Shown: positions 8,521 to 19,059, numbered from the stretch's first letter. The stretch: 64,000 nucleotides of DNA from Chryseobacterium turcicum (GCF_021010565.1 NZ_JAJNAY010000002.1:62001-126000), one strand, 5' to 3'. The notes: generated by a model not told the origin, from the letters alone. Numbers and translations: made by a program.

Positions 8521-8545
8521 AAACCTTCCAAAAATTGGAAGGTTT
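8521..8545. terminator. bidirectional hairpin terminator
   Basis: 10-bp perfect stem AAACCTTCCA/TGGAAGGTTT with a 5-base loop. On the minus strand it is followed by T-rich sequence and would end the small gene 8552-8692. On the plus strand it follows the DUF1501-like stub. Confidence 0.8.
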
Positions 8546-8551
8546 TAGCTT

Positions 8552-8692
8552 TTAGTGAGAAGAAGGAAGCGTTTTTTTCAAATCTTTCTCTTCTTGACTT
8601 TTATCGAGCTTCTCGGTAACTTTTTTAATGATAAATTCTATTACAATGGGTACAACGAGCGCTACAACAGCTTTTAATATTCTAGATTTCAT
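8552..8692 (-). CDS. small single-pass membrane protein (46 aa)
   Basis: Short gene read on the minus strand: MKSRILKAVVALVVPIVIEF, then a basic/acidic tail IIKKVTEKLDKSQEEKDLKK ending PSSH. One hydrophobic helix (about residues 5-22) followed by a charged amphipathic tail. ATG at 8690-8692, TAA at 8552-8554, immediately before a strong terminator. The intact frame, the terminator and the membrane-protein composition argue that it is real. Function unknown; it may be a small envelope-stress or membrane-anchoring peptide. Confidence 0.6.
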   Translation of the reverse strand: MKSRILKAVVALVVPIVIEFIIKKVTEKLDKSQEEKDLKKTLPSSH

Positions 8693-8740
8693 ATTATTTT
8701 ATTTTCACAACTAAATTACAAGTTTTAAGCCAAATTCCAA

Positions 8741-9763
8741 TTATAGGTTTTCATTATTACTTTTTTGTTGCTGATAATTTGAGTTAGCAATTCTGATGCT
8801 GTTAGCAATTCTGTGCTTTAGTTTTCTCGGTCCTAAAACGGTAAGAAACTCGCCCATTCCTAAAATCATGCGCTCCAATTCAAAATTGAGTTGCACACAT
8901 ATTTTAAAAACAGTCCCACTCTCATCTTCTTCCAGAATGACCTGACTGTGGTGAAAAGGCTTGGTTTTTACATAAGGAGCGTGCTGTGGAGTCACTTTAA
9001 AAATTACATTTTGCCCCCGTTGCGTTTCTGAAACCGTTGCCCCAATCACATCCCCGAAATATCGGTCGGCATCAAAATCTTTGTCAATATATTCTGTTTG
9101 AGAATCTGTTTCTATCGTTATCATTCGGTCTAAAGCCAAATTGTAAATCGCTTTTTTGTGCCAACAAATCAAAAACCATCTATTGTTGTATTCTTTCAAC
9201 AGTTGAGGATGAACCGTCAGAATATTCTCTTCTCTTGCCTTAAAACTCTTATAGCAAATCTTTAAAACTTTTTTATTGAGAATACTTTCATACAAAACAT
9301 CAATATATTCCAAACCTTTCAACTGCTCATTTTTATCTAAATGAATAATCGATTTTTGCTTGGTAGAATGTATAGAATCTTCCAGCTTCTGAATCACGCC
9401 ATTCATTTCTTTAAACATCGAAAAATCTTTGAACTGCTTCAAAATCTGTATCGCATTATTCATCGCTTTCAAATCATTTTCGTTGACCGAAATCTGATGA
9501 ATACTGTATTCCGGGTCGCTATATCGGTAATATCTCCTTTCATAAACCTCAATCGGCGCCTCATACCCGAATTTTTCGCTTCGCATATTCTGCAAATCCA
9601 GTTGCACCGTTCTTTTACTCACAAAAGATTCTTTGCCTTCATACTCAAACAAGGCTTCAGAACATTCGTCAATCAAATCTTCCAGTGTGTATTTTTTGTA
9701 TTTATTCTTTAGACATTTATCTAAAGTTTTGTAGCGGATGAGTGCATTTTTATTTGAGGACAT
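8741..9763 (-). CDS. WYL-domain transcriptional regulator
   Basis: 340 aa. An N-terminal winged helix-turn-helix (about residues 5-75: IRYKTLDKCL...LEDLIDECSEAL...VSKRTVQLDLQNMRSE) is followed by a WYL domain (about 145-220), where LLKEYNNRWFLICWHKK corresponds to the Y/N-R-W-Y-L core. The C-terminal WCX extension runs to about 330. WYL regulators sense nucleic acid or nucleotide ligands and often control defence or repair genes. It lies in a minus-strand run with a GIY-YIG-like gene 14 bases upstream and HopJ, and faces away from rtcB. Control of rtcB by this protein is an inference from proximity. Confidence 0.85.
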   Translation of the reverse strand: MSSNKNALIRYKTLDKCLKNKYKKYTLEDLIDECSEALFEYEGKESFVSKRTVQLDLQNMRSEKFGYEAPIEVYERRYYRYSDPEYSIHQISVNENDLKAMNNAIQILKQFKDFSMFKEMNGVIQKLEDSIHSTKQKSIIHLDKNEQLKGLEYIDVLYESILNKKVLKICYKSFKAREENILTVHPQLLKEYNNRWFLICWHKKAIYNLALDRMITIETDSQTEYIDKDFDADRYFGDVIGATVSETQRGQNVIFKVTPQHAPYVKTKPFHHSQVILEEDESGTVFKICVQLNFELERMILGMGEFLTVLGPRKLKHRIANSIRIANSNYQQQKSNNENL

Positions 9764-9777
9764 AATTTTTATATATT

Positions 9778-10767
9778 TTATTTACACATACCTAATAAAC
9801 TCATTCTATCTTTATCATTTTTAAGCTCAAACATTTCAGAATGGTAATTTTTTCTTTTCCTCTTCTGCGAATAAATATTCCTTACCATTTCAGATGTGTC
9901 TAATTCAATTTTAAGAGCTCTTACATCTAAAGAATAACATTCTGAGTATGATGAATGTTTTTCATAAGGAAAATTATTTTTGAAAGTCTTATTATAAGTA
10001 GGTTCAAACATTTTAATTAATGCTGCTTCGGTGAAATTAATTTTTTGCTTCTCTGTAAATACCAATCCCTTATTATCACTAAAATCTTTAATTAATTTAT
10101 CATCTCTTTTTTTATTTTCCTTTGAATAAATTTTCTCATCAACTCCTCCGGTATATAACATACTTAGTTGAGAAAATTTTGTTAGTAGAATCCAGATATC
10201 ACTATCTGGATTATTTGTCAAAGCATGAGTATAGATTTTCTGTAATGTTTCATGAGCTGGTAATCTATCAAAAGCAGTTCTATTTCCTAAATGTCCATAT
10301 GCTTGTCCAATATATAAAATTTCATAATCAAGGATATCTGTAGTGATATTTTTATCCAAACTTATTTGATCGTATAATAAACTAGATTTAGCTACTAATA
10401 AAGTTTTTTTATCATCAAAAAGCTCGAATTGACTAAACGGATACTTTGTTGTTAATTTGATTTTTGATTCTACTTTAGGCAAACCAATACTAAGAGAAAT
10501 TCGATGCTTATCCTCTTTGTTATGAATTACAAAATCAAATAATGCTCTACTTCCATTACTAGAAAACGATTGTGGGTCAATAGTAATTTTTGGTCTTTGC
10601 AAGATAAAATAGATATTGCACGGATTATCATCATTGAATATTCTTTCATTTTCTGAATAAGTATCTAAATCTGATCCCAAAACAAATTGATATTGACTGA
10701 GAAACATAGACAAAAAAGTTTCTGCTCCAAATTTATGATTATCTCTTAAGAATAGATTATTTTTCAT
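9778..10767 (-). CDS. GIY-YIG-like domain protein, function unknown
   Basis: 329 aa, cytosolic, not a named family to me. The N-terminal half (about 1-140) is beta-rich. The middle reads YEILYIGQAYG...NRTAFDRLPAHETL, with YIG at 152-154, Arg168 and His172, and later FTEAALIKMFEPTYN with Glu247 and Asn259. That order (YIG, Arg, His, then ExxLIxxxxPxxN) is the layout of the GIY-YIG nuclease fold. Whether it is catalytic is uncertain, since the first GIY strand is poorly formed. It sits 14 bases upstream of the WYL regulator gene on the same strand and probably shares its transcript. Confidence 0.55.
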   Translation of the reverse strand: MKNNLFLRDNHKFGAETFLSMFLSQYQFVLGSDLDTYSENERIFNDDNPCNIYFILQRPKITIDPQSFSSNGSRALFDFVIHNKEDKHRISLSIGLPKVESKIKLTTKYPFSQFELFDDKKTLLVAKSSLLYDQISLDKNITTDILDYEILYIGQAYGHLGNRTAFDRLPAHETLQKIYTHALTNNPDSDIWILLTKFSQLSMLYTGGVDEKIYSKENKKRDDKLIKDFSDNKGLVFTEKQKINFTEAALIKMFEPTYNKTFKNNFPYEKHSSYSECYSLDVRALKIELDTSEMVRNIYSQKRKRKNYHSEMFELKNDKDRMSLLGMCK

Positions 10768-10793
10768 GATGCAATAACTTTCTACTTTAATTA

Positions 10794-11126
10794 TTATTTT
10801 CTCGCCAAAGCTTTCCCTTCAAAAGAAATTCCGTCCCAGCCGCATTCTATAAAGTTTCTGATATTTTGATGGTCTGTACCTTCAGGATTTTGTAAAACAT
10901 CTTTTCTGTAAAACTCTCCAAAAAGATTCAGCGTTTCTTCTTTTGATAAATCATTGAGTTGAGCAAAGCTGAACACTTTACACGAACCATTGTTCTGATT
11001 AGCTTCATTTATCGTATTCCCGTTGGTAAATTTTGTAGGCGTAAAATCGTAATGTTCATCGATAAATGCAATAACATCATTAAACTGAATGTCTTCCGCC
11101 GATTTTTCTAATTGTTCAAATAACAT
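10794..11126 (-). CDS. HopJ type III effector-like protein
   Basis: 110 aa, full length for the HopJ family (PF08888). Hallmarks in order: YDFTPTKFTNG, NQNNGSCKVFSFAQL, LFGEFYRKDVLQNPEGTDHQNIRNF, GWDGISFEGKALAR. Despite the family name, free-living bacteria without type III secretion carry it widely, so an effector role is not implied. The molecular function is unknown. It ends 26 bases before the GIY-YIG-like gene and may be cotranscribed with it and the WYL regulator. Confidence 0.88.
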   Translation of the reverse strand: MLFEQLEKSAEDIQFNDVIAFIDEHYDFTPTKFTNGNTINEANQNNGSCKVFSFAQLNDLSKEETLNLFGEFYRKDVLQNPEGTDHQNIRNFIECGWDGISFEGKALARK

Positions 11127-11344
11127 ATTTTAATTTTTTTATTAGTAAATAATTCAATTTTAAAAACAGAAAATCTGCTCCATCGAAGCAATATCTCTGT
11201 AGAAAAGTTCTAAAAAACCGTTGCGCGTTCCTTAGGAACGCTATCTTTTTTCATTTGAAACGATTCAGACTTTCCTTATATTTTTTCTTATTCCTCACCA
11301 CTTCCATTGAGACAATGTAGAATTTTAAAAGTAAAACTGTAAAA

Positions 11345-11482
11345 TGAATGTCCGTAATTCATAACAACTTAATTTTTAACAGTTTGTTTTTCATTCCGCA
11401 GGAAACTTCAGTGTGTTGAGATTCCTACGGAATGACAAAAATGACTGCTGATTTTAGCGTTATGCTTAAAGAAGGACATTCA
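11345..11482 (+). repeat. MITE-like element, copy 1
   Basis: 138-bp non-coding element bounded by TGAATGTCC / GGACATTCA terminal inverted repeats, with an internal inverted repeat (TCATTCCGCAGGAA... / ...TTCCTACGGAATGA). It matches, in reverse orientation, the element at 15318-15468, including the segment that contains CTGCTGATTTTAGCGTTATG. No transposase inside, so it would need one in trans. Confidence 0.75.
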
Positions 11483-11664
11483 CAACTGTAAGGTTTAATA
11501 ATAACTACCTCATAAAAATCTTTGATTTTTTTAAACTAATGTGCTCTAAAATATTCTCAATAATTTACCTAAAAACTTTTGTGACTAATGTGTCAAAAAA
11601 CTTTTATTCCTTTTGTGGTTAATTCTTCAAAAATAATCAAAATAAATTTACCTACGCAAAAAGA

Positions 11665-11688
11665 TTGCATACTTGTTCTATTACTTTG
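11665..11688 (+). promoter_or_regulatory. rtcB promoter, unusual type
   Basis: TTG (11665-11667), 14-base spacer, TACTTTG (11682-11688) followed by CAT. The same two boxes with the same 14-base spacer occur before the rlaP-like remnant at 18287-18310, along with a shared ACGyAAAAAnATTGC block covering the first box. The spacing is shorter than for the usual TTG/TAnnTTTG promoter, so an alternative sigma factor or an activator is suspected. Confidence 0.45.
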
Positions 11689-11733
11689 CATTATCAAAAT
11701 AACAAAACAGTATTAAAAAAAGTTGAATCTCTC

Positions 11734-11813
11734 GCAGCCCGACTTGAACGAAGCTCTTTTTGTAAGGAGGAACGACGAGCAAAAAAGCGGGAGTGGAAGG
11801 CGGATTAAGCTGC
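11734..11813 (+). ncRNA. structured RNA candidate, flavo-1-like, upstream of rtcB
   Basis: Nested complementary segments: outer GCAGC (11734-11738) with GCTGC (11809-11813); inner CCCG with CGGG; hairpin CTTTTTG with CAAAAAAG around GTAAGGAGGAACGACGAG. The order 'CCCGACTTGAACG, CTTTTTG...CAAAAAGCGGG' resembles flavo-1 RNA, a conserved motif of Flavobacteria. It lies between the rtcB promoter and the start codon, so it would form the 5' leader. The name is from memory and unverified. Confidence 0.5.
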
Positions 11814-11821
11814 CCAAATAA

Positions 11822-13216
<1,395 letters not shown>

Positions 13217-13221
13217 TTAGA

Positions 13222-13243
13222 AGATTACGGGTTATCGTAATCT
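13222..13243 (+). terminator. rtcB terminator
   Basis: 8-bp stem AGATTACG/CGTAATCT, 6-base loop, followed by a T7 run, 6 bases after the rtcB stop. Confidence 0.85.
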
Positions 13244-13404
13244 TTTTTTGTGGATTGGGAGTATATTTGTTAAATTTATTTTATATGATAAAATAAACAT
13301 TTTTTTTAATCCTATCAAGCTAATATTTTGGAAATATTATAATGGCTGGGTTAATAAAAGTAATCTGAATAGAAACCCTCCTGCGACTAATCATTAAAAA
13401 AAAA

Positions 13405-13752
13405 ATGAAAAAAACTTTGATAATAATAAGATATACAATCTCTCTATTATGCCTGTGTTTATTGTTGTTATATTTAACTCCTATTTTTTTTCCAAGCATT
13501 TCGACTAAATATGCTGAAAATTTTGATATGGACAATTTTAATGAAATTAAAATTGGTGATAATAGACATAGTGTGGATAATCTATTAGGAAAACCATTTT
13601 ATGTTTCTACAGAAAATATAAACAGGGATAGTTTAAAAACAAATTATTGGTATAGCGAAAATAGGACATCTATTATGGAATATGATAAAATAATCATTCA
13701 ATTTTATGATGATAAAGTAGTCAATAAAGTAAGAGTTTTAGATGGAGATTAA
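13405..13752 (+). CDS. membrane-anchored BamE/SmpA-like small protein
   Basis: 115 aa with an N-terminal hydrophobic segment (about residues 7-29) as anchor or uncleaved signal. The outer part, FNEIKIGDNRHSVDNLLGKPF...YWYSE...IIIQFYDDKVVNKVRVL, has the 'IKIGMSRxxVxxLLGKP...W.Y' plan of BamE/SmpA-like lipoproteins, but the lipobox Cys is not clear. Likely periplasmic, inner-membrane tethered. No operon partner; a terminator-like hairpin follows at 13861. Function not predictable beyond the fold. Confidence 0.55.
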   Translation: MKKTLIIIRYTISLLCLCLLLLYLTPIFFPSISTKYAENFDMDNFNEIKIGDNRHSVDNLLGKPFYVSTENINRDSLKTNYWYSENRTSIMEYDKIIIQFYDDKVVNKVRVLDGD

Positions 13753-13770
13753 TACAAAACCTGATACCCG

Positions 13771-13840
13771 CTGGTGCAAACGTCTCGCTCGTACCCATTA
13801 CCAATAAATACAGCGGTCACAAGCGAGACGCTTGCGCCAG
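13771..13840. repeat. long imperfect inverted repeat
   Basis: Arms 13771-13790 and 13821-13840 (core GCAAnCGTCTCGCT / AGCGAGACGCTTGC) match at about 17 of 20 positions with a 30-base interior. No coding content. A partial look-alike (TGGTGCAAGCG) occurs at 15101-15111. It is probably a dispersed palindromic element of this genome. Confidence 0.6.
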
Positions 13841-13860
13841 CAAAGAACCACAAGACGATA

Positions 13861-13886
13861 AAAGACCAGAAGAAATTCTGGTCTTT
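13861..13886 (+). terminator. hairpin terminator
   Basis: 11-bp perfect stem AAAGACCAGAA/TTCTGGTCTTT with a 4-base loop and T5 tail, after the 115-aa gene and the long inverted repeat. Confidence 0.8.
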
Positions 13887-13994
13887 TTATTTACACGATA
13901 GCGCAGATTTGCAATCTGTGCTTACCCAACTTAACATAATACCCTCAAAATCAAAATATTTCAACAAAATCTACCATCCATTCAAAATAATTTC

Positions 13995-14002
13995 TATATT
14001 TG
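13995..14002 (+). promoter_or_regulatory. -7 promoter box for the 240-aa gene
   Basis: TATATTTG fits TAnnTTTG and lies 26 bases before the ATG at 14029. It supports that start over upstream ATGs, which would read through the inverted repeat and a terminator. Confidence 0.55.
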
Positions 14003-14028
14003 AATTACTAATTAAAAACACAATTGAT

Positions 14029-14751
14029 ATGTCTAGCACCTCAGAAGTAGGTCACGCTAAAAATGTAGCGAACCTTCAAAAAATAACGCAACAAGTTTCT
14101 ACGTACAGCCGTTACAATCCACCGATTGCCGACATTACTCTACCCAACCTTCAGGCACTCTACTACAGTGCCAATGCAAAACTAACAGAAGTTGGAGACA
14201 AAAGAAACGCTAACAAAAACGCCATCGTTGCCCGTCAGACTACTTTCGAAAATTTGAGTTCCACCTGTACCAGTATCATGAATGTATTGGAAATTGTAGG
14301 TTTACCGCAAGGAACTTTAGATCAGGCAAGATCTTTAACCCAGACCATTCAGGGCAGTTCAAGGAAGAGCAATCCACCGATTGAAAAAGGCGAGGAAACT
14401 CCCAAATCCTCATCTACCTCCCGACAGTCATTCACCTCAAAAGCTGAAAATTTTGGTCTGCTCATCCAAATGCTGTCTACCCTCCCCGCTTACACTCCGA
14501 ATGAAGACAACATAAAATTGCAAAACCTCAGCATCTATCACGAATCATTAAAAGCGGCGACCCTTATCGTAGACCAAACCGTATCTGAGCTGAACACCAA
14601 AATCATAGAACGCGACAAAATTCTTTATGCAGACGAAACCGGAGTCTATCCCATCTCCCTAAAGATTAAAAAATACGTAAAAAGTCTATACGGAGCCACT
14701 TCCCCGGAATTTACCACCGTCTCCGCCATAGAATTTACCGATAGAAAATAA
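14029..14751 (+). CDS. helical protein of unknown function beside the 21-bp repeat array
   Basis: 240 aa from MSSTSEVGHAKNVANLQKI. No signal peptide or membrane segment. The sequence is predicted mostly helical (VGHAKNVANLQKITQQVSTY, LQALYYSANAKLTEVGDKR), with a low-complexity Ser/Pro/Lys linker at about residues 115-140 and a second helical half ending KIKKYVKSLYGATSPEF...IEFTDRK. I recognise it only as a type of hypothetical protein seen in Chryseobacterium-like genomes. The longer reading from 13774 crosses a repeat and a terminator and is rejected. The 21-bp array begins 62 bases after its stop. Confidence 0.7.
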   Translation: MSSTSEVGHAKNVANLQKITQQVSTYSRYNPPIADITLPNLQALYYSANAKLTEVGDKRNANKNAIVARQTTFENLSSTCTSIMNVLEIVGLPQGTLDQARSLTQTIQGSSRKSNPPIEKGEETPKSSSTSRQSFTSKAENFGLLIQMLSTLPAYTPNEDNIKLQNLSIYHESLKAATLIVDQTVSELNTKIIERDKILYADETGVYPISLKIKKYVKSLYGATSPEFTTVSAIEFTDRK

Positions 14752-14812
14752 TTTGTGTTTTAACGTGAAAAATATTGAAACTCTGTAATTCAATATTGTA
14801 TCAAAGTAAAGT

Positions 14813-15106
14813 TGCATTGTTATGATGTAACTTTATTTTTTTGCCATGTATTTTTACATTCTCCCAATGTCATTCTACATTGGCACGATGTAGTTTTACA
14901 TTCTCGCATTGTTACTTTACATTCTTGCGATGTAAGTTCACATTTTAGCATTGTAAGTTTACATTGGCACGATATGATTTCACATTCTTCCGATGTAGTT
15001 TTACATTCTCGCATTGTTACTCTACATTCTTGCGATGTAAGTTCACATTTTAGCATTGTAAGTGTACATTGGCACGATGTGATTCTACATTGACCCCCGT
15101 TGGTGC
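14813..15106 (+). repeat. 21-bp tandem array of TACAT-N7-ATGTA dyads (14 units)
   Basis: Fourteen head-to-tail units of exactly 21 bp, e.g. TACATTCTTGCGATGTAAGT and TACATTGGCACGATGTAGTT plus one base. The best units hold a dyad, TACAT-7 bases-ATGTA. The central bases and the last three or four vary. A higher-order period of 105 bp (five units) is visible: units starting near 14897 and 15002 repeat in the same order. The first units (from 14813) are degenerate. Not a CRISPR array: there are no spacers. Confidence 0.9.
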
Positions 15107-15222
15107 AAGCGCAATGGATAAAAGAGCTGGGAACAATAATCACTTCAGAAAAAGAAGAAGCCGACTTTGATTTCTCTTTAGAAACCTTAGAAAAAGATAG
15201 TTTTACAAAGGTTTTTAAATAA
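15094..15222 (+). pseudogene. open-frame C-terminal remnant, unidentified
   Basis: After TGA 15091-15093 an open frame runs to TAA 15220-15222. Its tail, QWIKELGTIITSEKEEADF then DFSLETLEKDSFTKVFK, looks like genuine coding sequence. There is no credible start, and the frame begins inside the last array unit. Probably the 3' end of a gene whose 5' part was lost when the repeat array or inverted-repeat element moved in. Parent family not recognised. Confidence 0.35.
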
Positions 15223-15317
15223 TAATTGAGCTGTCATTTTGAGTGAAAAATCTAGAAATAATGGCTTTTTTTAAAATCATTATTTTCCTTTGTCTTAATT
15301 TATAAGAAACAAAATAG

Positions 15318-15468
15318 TGAATGTCCGTCTTTAAGCATAACGCTAAAATCAGCAGTCGTTTTGTCATTCCGCAGGAATCTAAACTAATTTATTTTCAGTG
15401 TATTGAGATTCCTGCGGAATGACAAACAAACTGTTAAAAATTAAGTTATTATTAATTACGGACATTCA
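15318..15468 (-). repeat. MITE-like element, copy 2 (inverted)
   Basis: 151-bp element with perfect 11-bp terminal inverted repeats (TGAATGTCCGT at 15318-15328, ACGGACATTCA at 15458-15468). Inside is a 20-bp perfect inverted repeat around TCATTCCGCAGGAAT. It is the reverse-oriented homologue of 11345-11482. No clear target-site duplication. Confidence 0.8.
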
Positions 15469-15684
15469 TAAACAAAATCGTTAAGTTATTCATACAAAGA
15501 GAATTTTATCTTCGATAAAATCTTTGCGCCTTAAAAACGGAATGAATTAAAAAACTTTGCGTCTTTGCGTTTTACCAAAGAACCAAACATTAGAGTTTAA
15601 TTTTTATTCTCCCGCAGATTTAGCAAATTAAGCAGATTTTATAAATGTAATTATCGGCGATAATCAAACTAATCTATGAGAGAA
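15469..15684. other. non-coding stretch with short flavobacterial repeats
   Basis: No coding sequence seen. It contains TTTGCGTCTTTGCG (near 15555) and a CCCGCAGATTTAGCAAATTAA-like segment (near 15611), short motifs that recur between genes of such genomes. A related 'CGCAAAGACGCAAG' occurs at about 18109. Confidence 0.4.
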
Positions 15685-16239
15685 TTATATATTAATATTC
15701 TTAATTGAAATAAAACCATCTTTCACATCAATTACAGTTCTTTTTCCATAATCAATCTGAAGATTAAACATGTTTTCTAAAGGAAATTTTAAGACAGATT
15801 GAAGAATCAAACGGATAACTCCGGCGTGGGTTACAATTAAAATTTTGTTGATGTCTTTTTTAGAAAGCAGTTCATTCCAAAACTCAGAAACACGGGTTTG
15901 CATTTCTAATAAATTTTCGCCGTTTGTAGCTTTTACATTGATAAAATCTTCATACCAAGGATTAATTTCTTCTTTCGGAATTTCTGTCCATTTTTTCATT
16001 TCCCAATCTCCGAAATTCATTTCTTTAATTCTTTCATCAATTTGATAATTCGAGTGAAAATGCTTCGCTAACAAATGACATCGCTGAGATGGACTCGAAA
16101 TAATTAAATCAAAATCTGAATCAATTTGAATCGATTTAAAATCTTCTTCAAAGTCTTTTTTTAGAGACATTTCGGCAAATCCATAACACAGATTATCCGG
16201 ATTTTCTACGGCCGTATGACGAATTAAATGAATTTCCAT
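15685..16239 (-). CDS. cobC: alpha-ribazole phosphatase (histidine phosphatase family)
   Basis: 184 aa. N-terminal EIHLIRHT carries the RHx(G/T) phosphohistidine motif, IISSPSQRC the second Arg, and ILIVTHAGVIRLIL the second His. In this setting it should remove the phosphate from alpha-ribazole-5'-phosphate, or from adenosylcobalamin-5'-phosphate, at the end of cobalamin assembly. The start overlaps the cobS end by 16 bases, so translation is coupled. Without cobS beside it the fold alone would not tell it from other phosphoglycerate-mutase-like enzymes. Confidence 0.85.
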   Translation of the reverse strand: MEIHLIRHTAVENPDNLCYGFAEMSLKKDFEEDFKSIQIDSDFDLIISSPSQRCHLLAKHFHSNYQIDERIKEMNFGDWEMKKWTEIPKEEINPWYEDFINVKATNGENLLEMQTRVSEFWNELLSKKDINKILIVTHAGVIRLILQSVLKFPLENMFNLQIDYGKRTVIDVKDGFISIKNINI

Positions 16240-17006
16240 ACGATAATTGTTCCTAAATAAAATAAAACTTCACAAACCTGCTGAACTGTTCCCAAACAAT
16301 CGCCTGTATAACCTCCAATATGTTTTTTGAAATACCAACCCAAATAGATTTTTCCGATATACGCAAAAAGCAACGCAACAATCAATCGCCAATCGGGAAT
16401 TAAAGAAAAAGCCAATAAAACAGCCATAAAACTAATGGCCAAAGACTTTCCGTCTAGTGCTTTATTCGCCAATGGTTTTGATTTGCTCACGTCAATATCT
16501 GTTACATATTTATGCGTATAAATCATTGTTCCGGCGATAAATCGGCTTGAAGTATGAGCAAAAATAATGATGGCTAAAGTTTTCATTACATCTAAAGTTC
16601 CCAATTCTTTAATGCTGAGAAATTTTAAAGCAAACAACAAAATAATACCAATCGCACCGTAAGCACCTACCCGACTGTCTTTCATAATGGTCATAATTTT
16701 CTCCTTGCCATAACCACCTCCAAAACTATCGCAGACATCGGTAAAACCATCTTCATGAAAAGCTCCTGTCAACAAAACACTCGAAATCATCATTAAAACA
16801 ACAGCAATTTCAAGGTTAAAAATGTTAAATGAAAGATAAAAAATAACAGCATTAATCAATCCAACCAACAAACCCACCCACGAGAAATATTTCTGAGATT
16901 TATTCATAATCTCGCTTGAATAAGGAACTTTGAACGGAACCGGAATTCGAGTAAAAAACATCAGCGCCGTTGCGAAATAAATCAGTTCATTTTTGAATAA
17001 CTTCAT
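16224..17006 (-). CDS. cobS: adenosylcobinamide-GDP ribazoletransferase (cobalamin synthase)
   Basis: 260-aa polytopic inner-membrane protein that joins alpha-ribazole to adenosylcobinamide-GDP. The signature residues are visible: FFTRIPVP near the N-terminus, GAFHEDGFTDVCDSFGGGYGKEKI (acidic metal/substrate site), DSRVGAYGA, and the C-terminal GGYTGDCLGTVQQ. Several hydrophobic helices fill the rest. Its ATG follows the cobT TAG without a gap, and its end overlaps cobC, so the three genes are one operon. Confidence 0.93.
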   Translation of the reverse strand: MKLFKNELIYFATALMFFTRIPVPFKVPYSSEIMNKSQKYFSWVGLLVGLINAVIFYLSFNIFNLEIAVVLMMISSVLLTGAFHEDGFTDVCDSFGGGYGKEKIMTIMKDSRVGAYGAIGIILLFALKFLSIKELGTLDVMKTLAIIIFAHTSSRFIAGTMIYTHKYVTDIDVSKSKPLANKALDGKSLAISFMAVLLAFSLIPDWRLIVALLFAYIGKIYLGWYFKKHIGGYTGDCLGTVQQVCEVLFYLGTIIVWKFI

Positions 17007-18035
<1,029 letters not shown>

Positions 18036-18281
18036 TTACTAAAATCTATTTGTTAAACAGATATTTAATTTTCTTTTGTCTTGAAACAAAATAGTAAAAT
18101 TGAAAAATCGCAAAGACGCAAGAAAATCAAAGGTTTTCAGGAAACAATGTTTAGTTTTAAAATTCTCACAGCTTAATTTTATGTCTTTGATTTTTCCAAC
18201 AACATCAATTATATTTTGAATAGTAAAAAAACTCTATGACTCTCAAACCCTCCGACACTAAAACCCAAAACCACAACGTAA

Positions 18282-18551
<270 letters not shown>

Positions 18552-18557
18552 AACAAA

Positions 18558-18580
18558 AAAGGCTCCGAGATGGAGCCTTT
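18558..18580. terminator. bidirectional terminator
   Basis: Stem AAAGGCTCC/GGAGCCTTT with a 5-base loop, A-run on the left and T-rich on the right. On the minus strand it ends the cold-shock gene. Confidence 0.85.
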
Positions 18581-18624
18581 TATATGATATTATCTATCGG
18601 GTTTCAGTACCGAAAATCGAATGA

Positions 18625-19059
18625 TTATTTAACCATTCTGATTTCTACAGCCACAAAACCTTTAGGAGATTTCTCTTTTTCGAAAGATACTTTATTTCCT
18701 TTTTTGATAGGTTCCATACAGTTGTTACTGTGGAAGAAAACATTTTCTTTAGAACCGTCTTCTGTAATAAAACCATAACCTTTTTCACTGAAAAATGTTA
18801 CAATTCCTGTTTTCACCAATTCTTCAGCTTCAATAGGAGCTGCACCAAGCTGAATGTTGTTGATATCAAACTCTTCAACATTGCTGTTATCCGGTGGTGT
18901 AGAAGTCAACTGCCCATTGGCATCAACGTACATAATCATGTCGTCTAGACCTTTACCTTTGTTGTTGCTGGTTTTACGCTCTTCTCTTTTTTGAGCTTTT
19001 TCCTTTGCTTTTTGAACTTTTTTCTTGAAATTTTCTTTTTTTGAGAAAGAATCCGCCAT
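18625..19059 (-). CDS. cold-shock domain protein with charged N-terminal extension
   Basis: 144 aa. The C-terminal cold-shock domain (about residues 83-144) has the RNP1 motif KGYGFI and RNP2-like VFFHS and should bind single-stranded RNA or DNA. The first 40 residues are strongly basic and probably helical (NFKKKVQKAKEKAQKREE), followed by an acidic linker. The extension is typical of Bacteroidota CSD proteins and may add nucleic-acid contacts. The promoter at 19320-19327 implies a leader of about 250 nucleotides, as is common for cold-shock mRNAs. Confidence 0.9.
   Translation of the reverse strand: MADSFSKKENFKKKVQKAKEKAQKREERKTSNNKGKGLDDMIMYVDANGQLTSTPPDNSNVEEFDINNIQLGAAPIEAEELVKTGIVTFFSEKGYGFITEDGSKENVFFHSNNCMEPIKKGNKVSFEKEKSPKGFVAVEIRMVK

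Noticed and set aside
13774..14028. N-terminal extension of the 240-aa protein to 325 aa
   Set aside because: It reads through the inverted repeat and the terminator at 13861 and lies upstream of the -7 box at 13995.
14813..15106. CRISPR array
   Set aside because: Units are contiguous at 21 bp without spacers, and no cas genes are present. The same holds for the iterons at 43119-43400.
14812..15143. Open frames on both strands through the 21-bp array, giving heptad-like proteins (one with LHxxxV repeats, one with ECxxT repeats)
   Set aside because: 21 is a multiple of 3, so a repeat without a stop stays open by itself in any frame. Both strands being open and the dyad conservation point to a DNA or RNA repeat rather than a protein.
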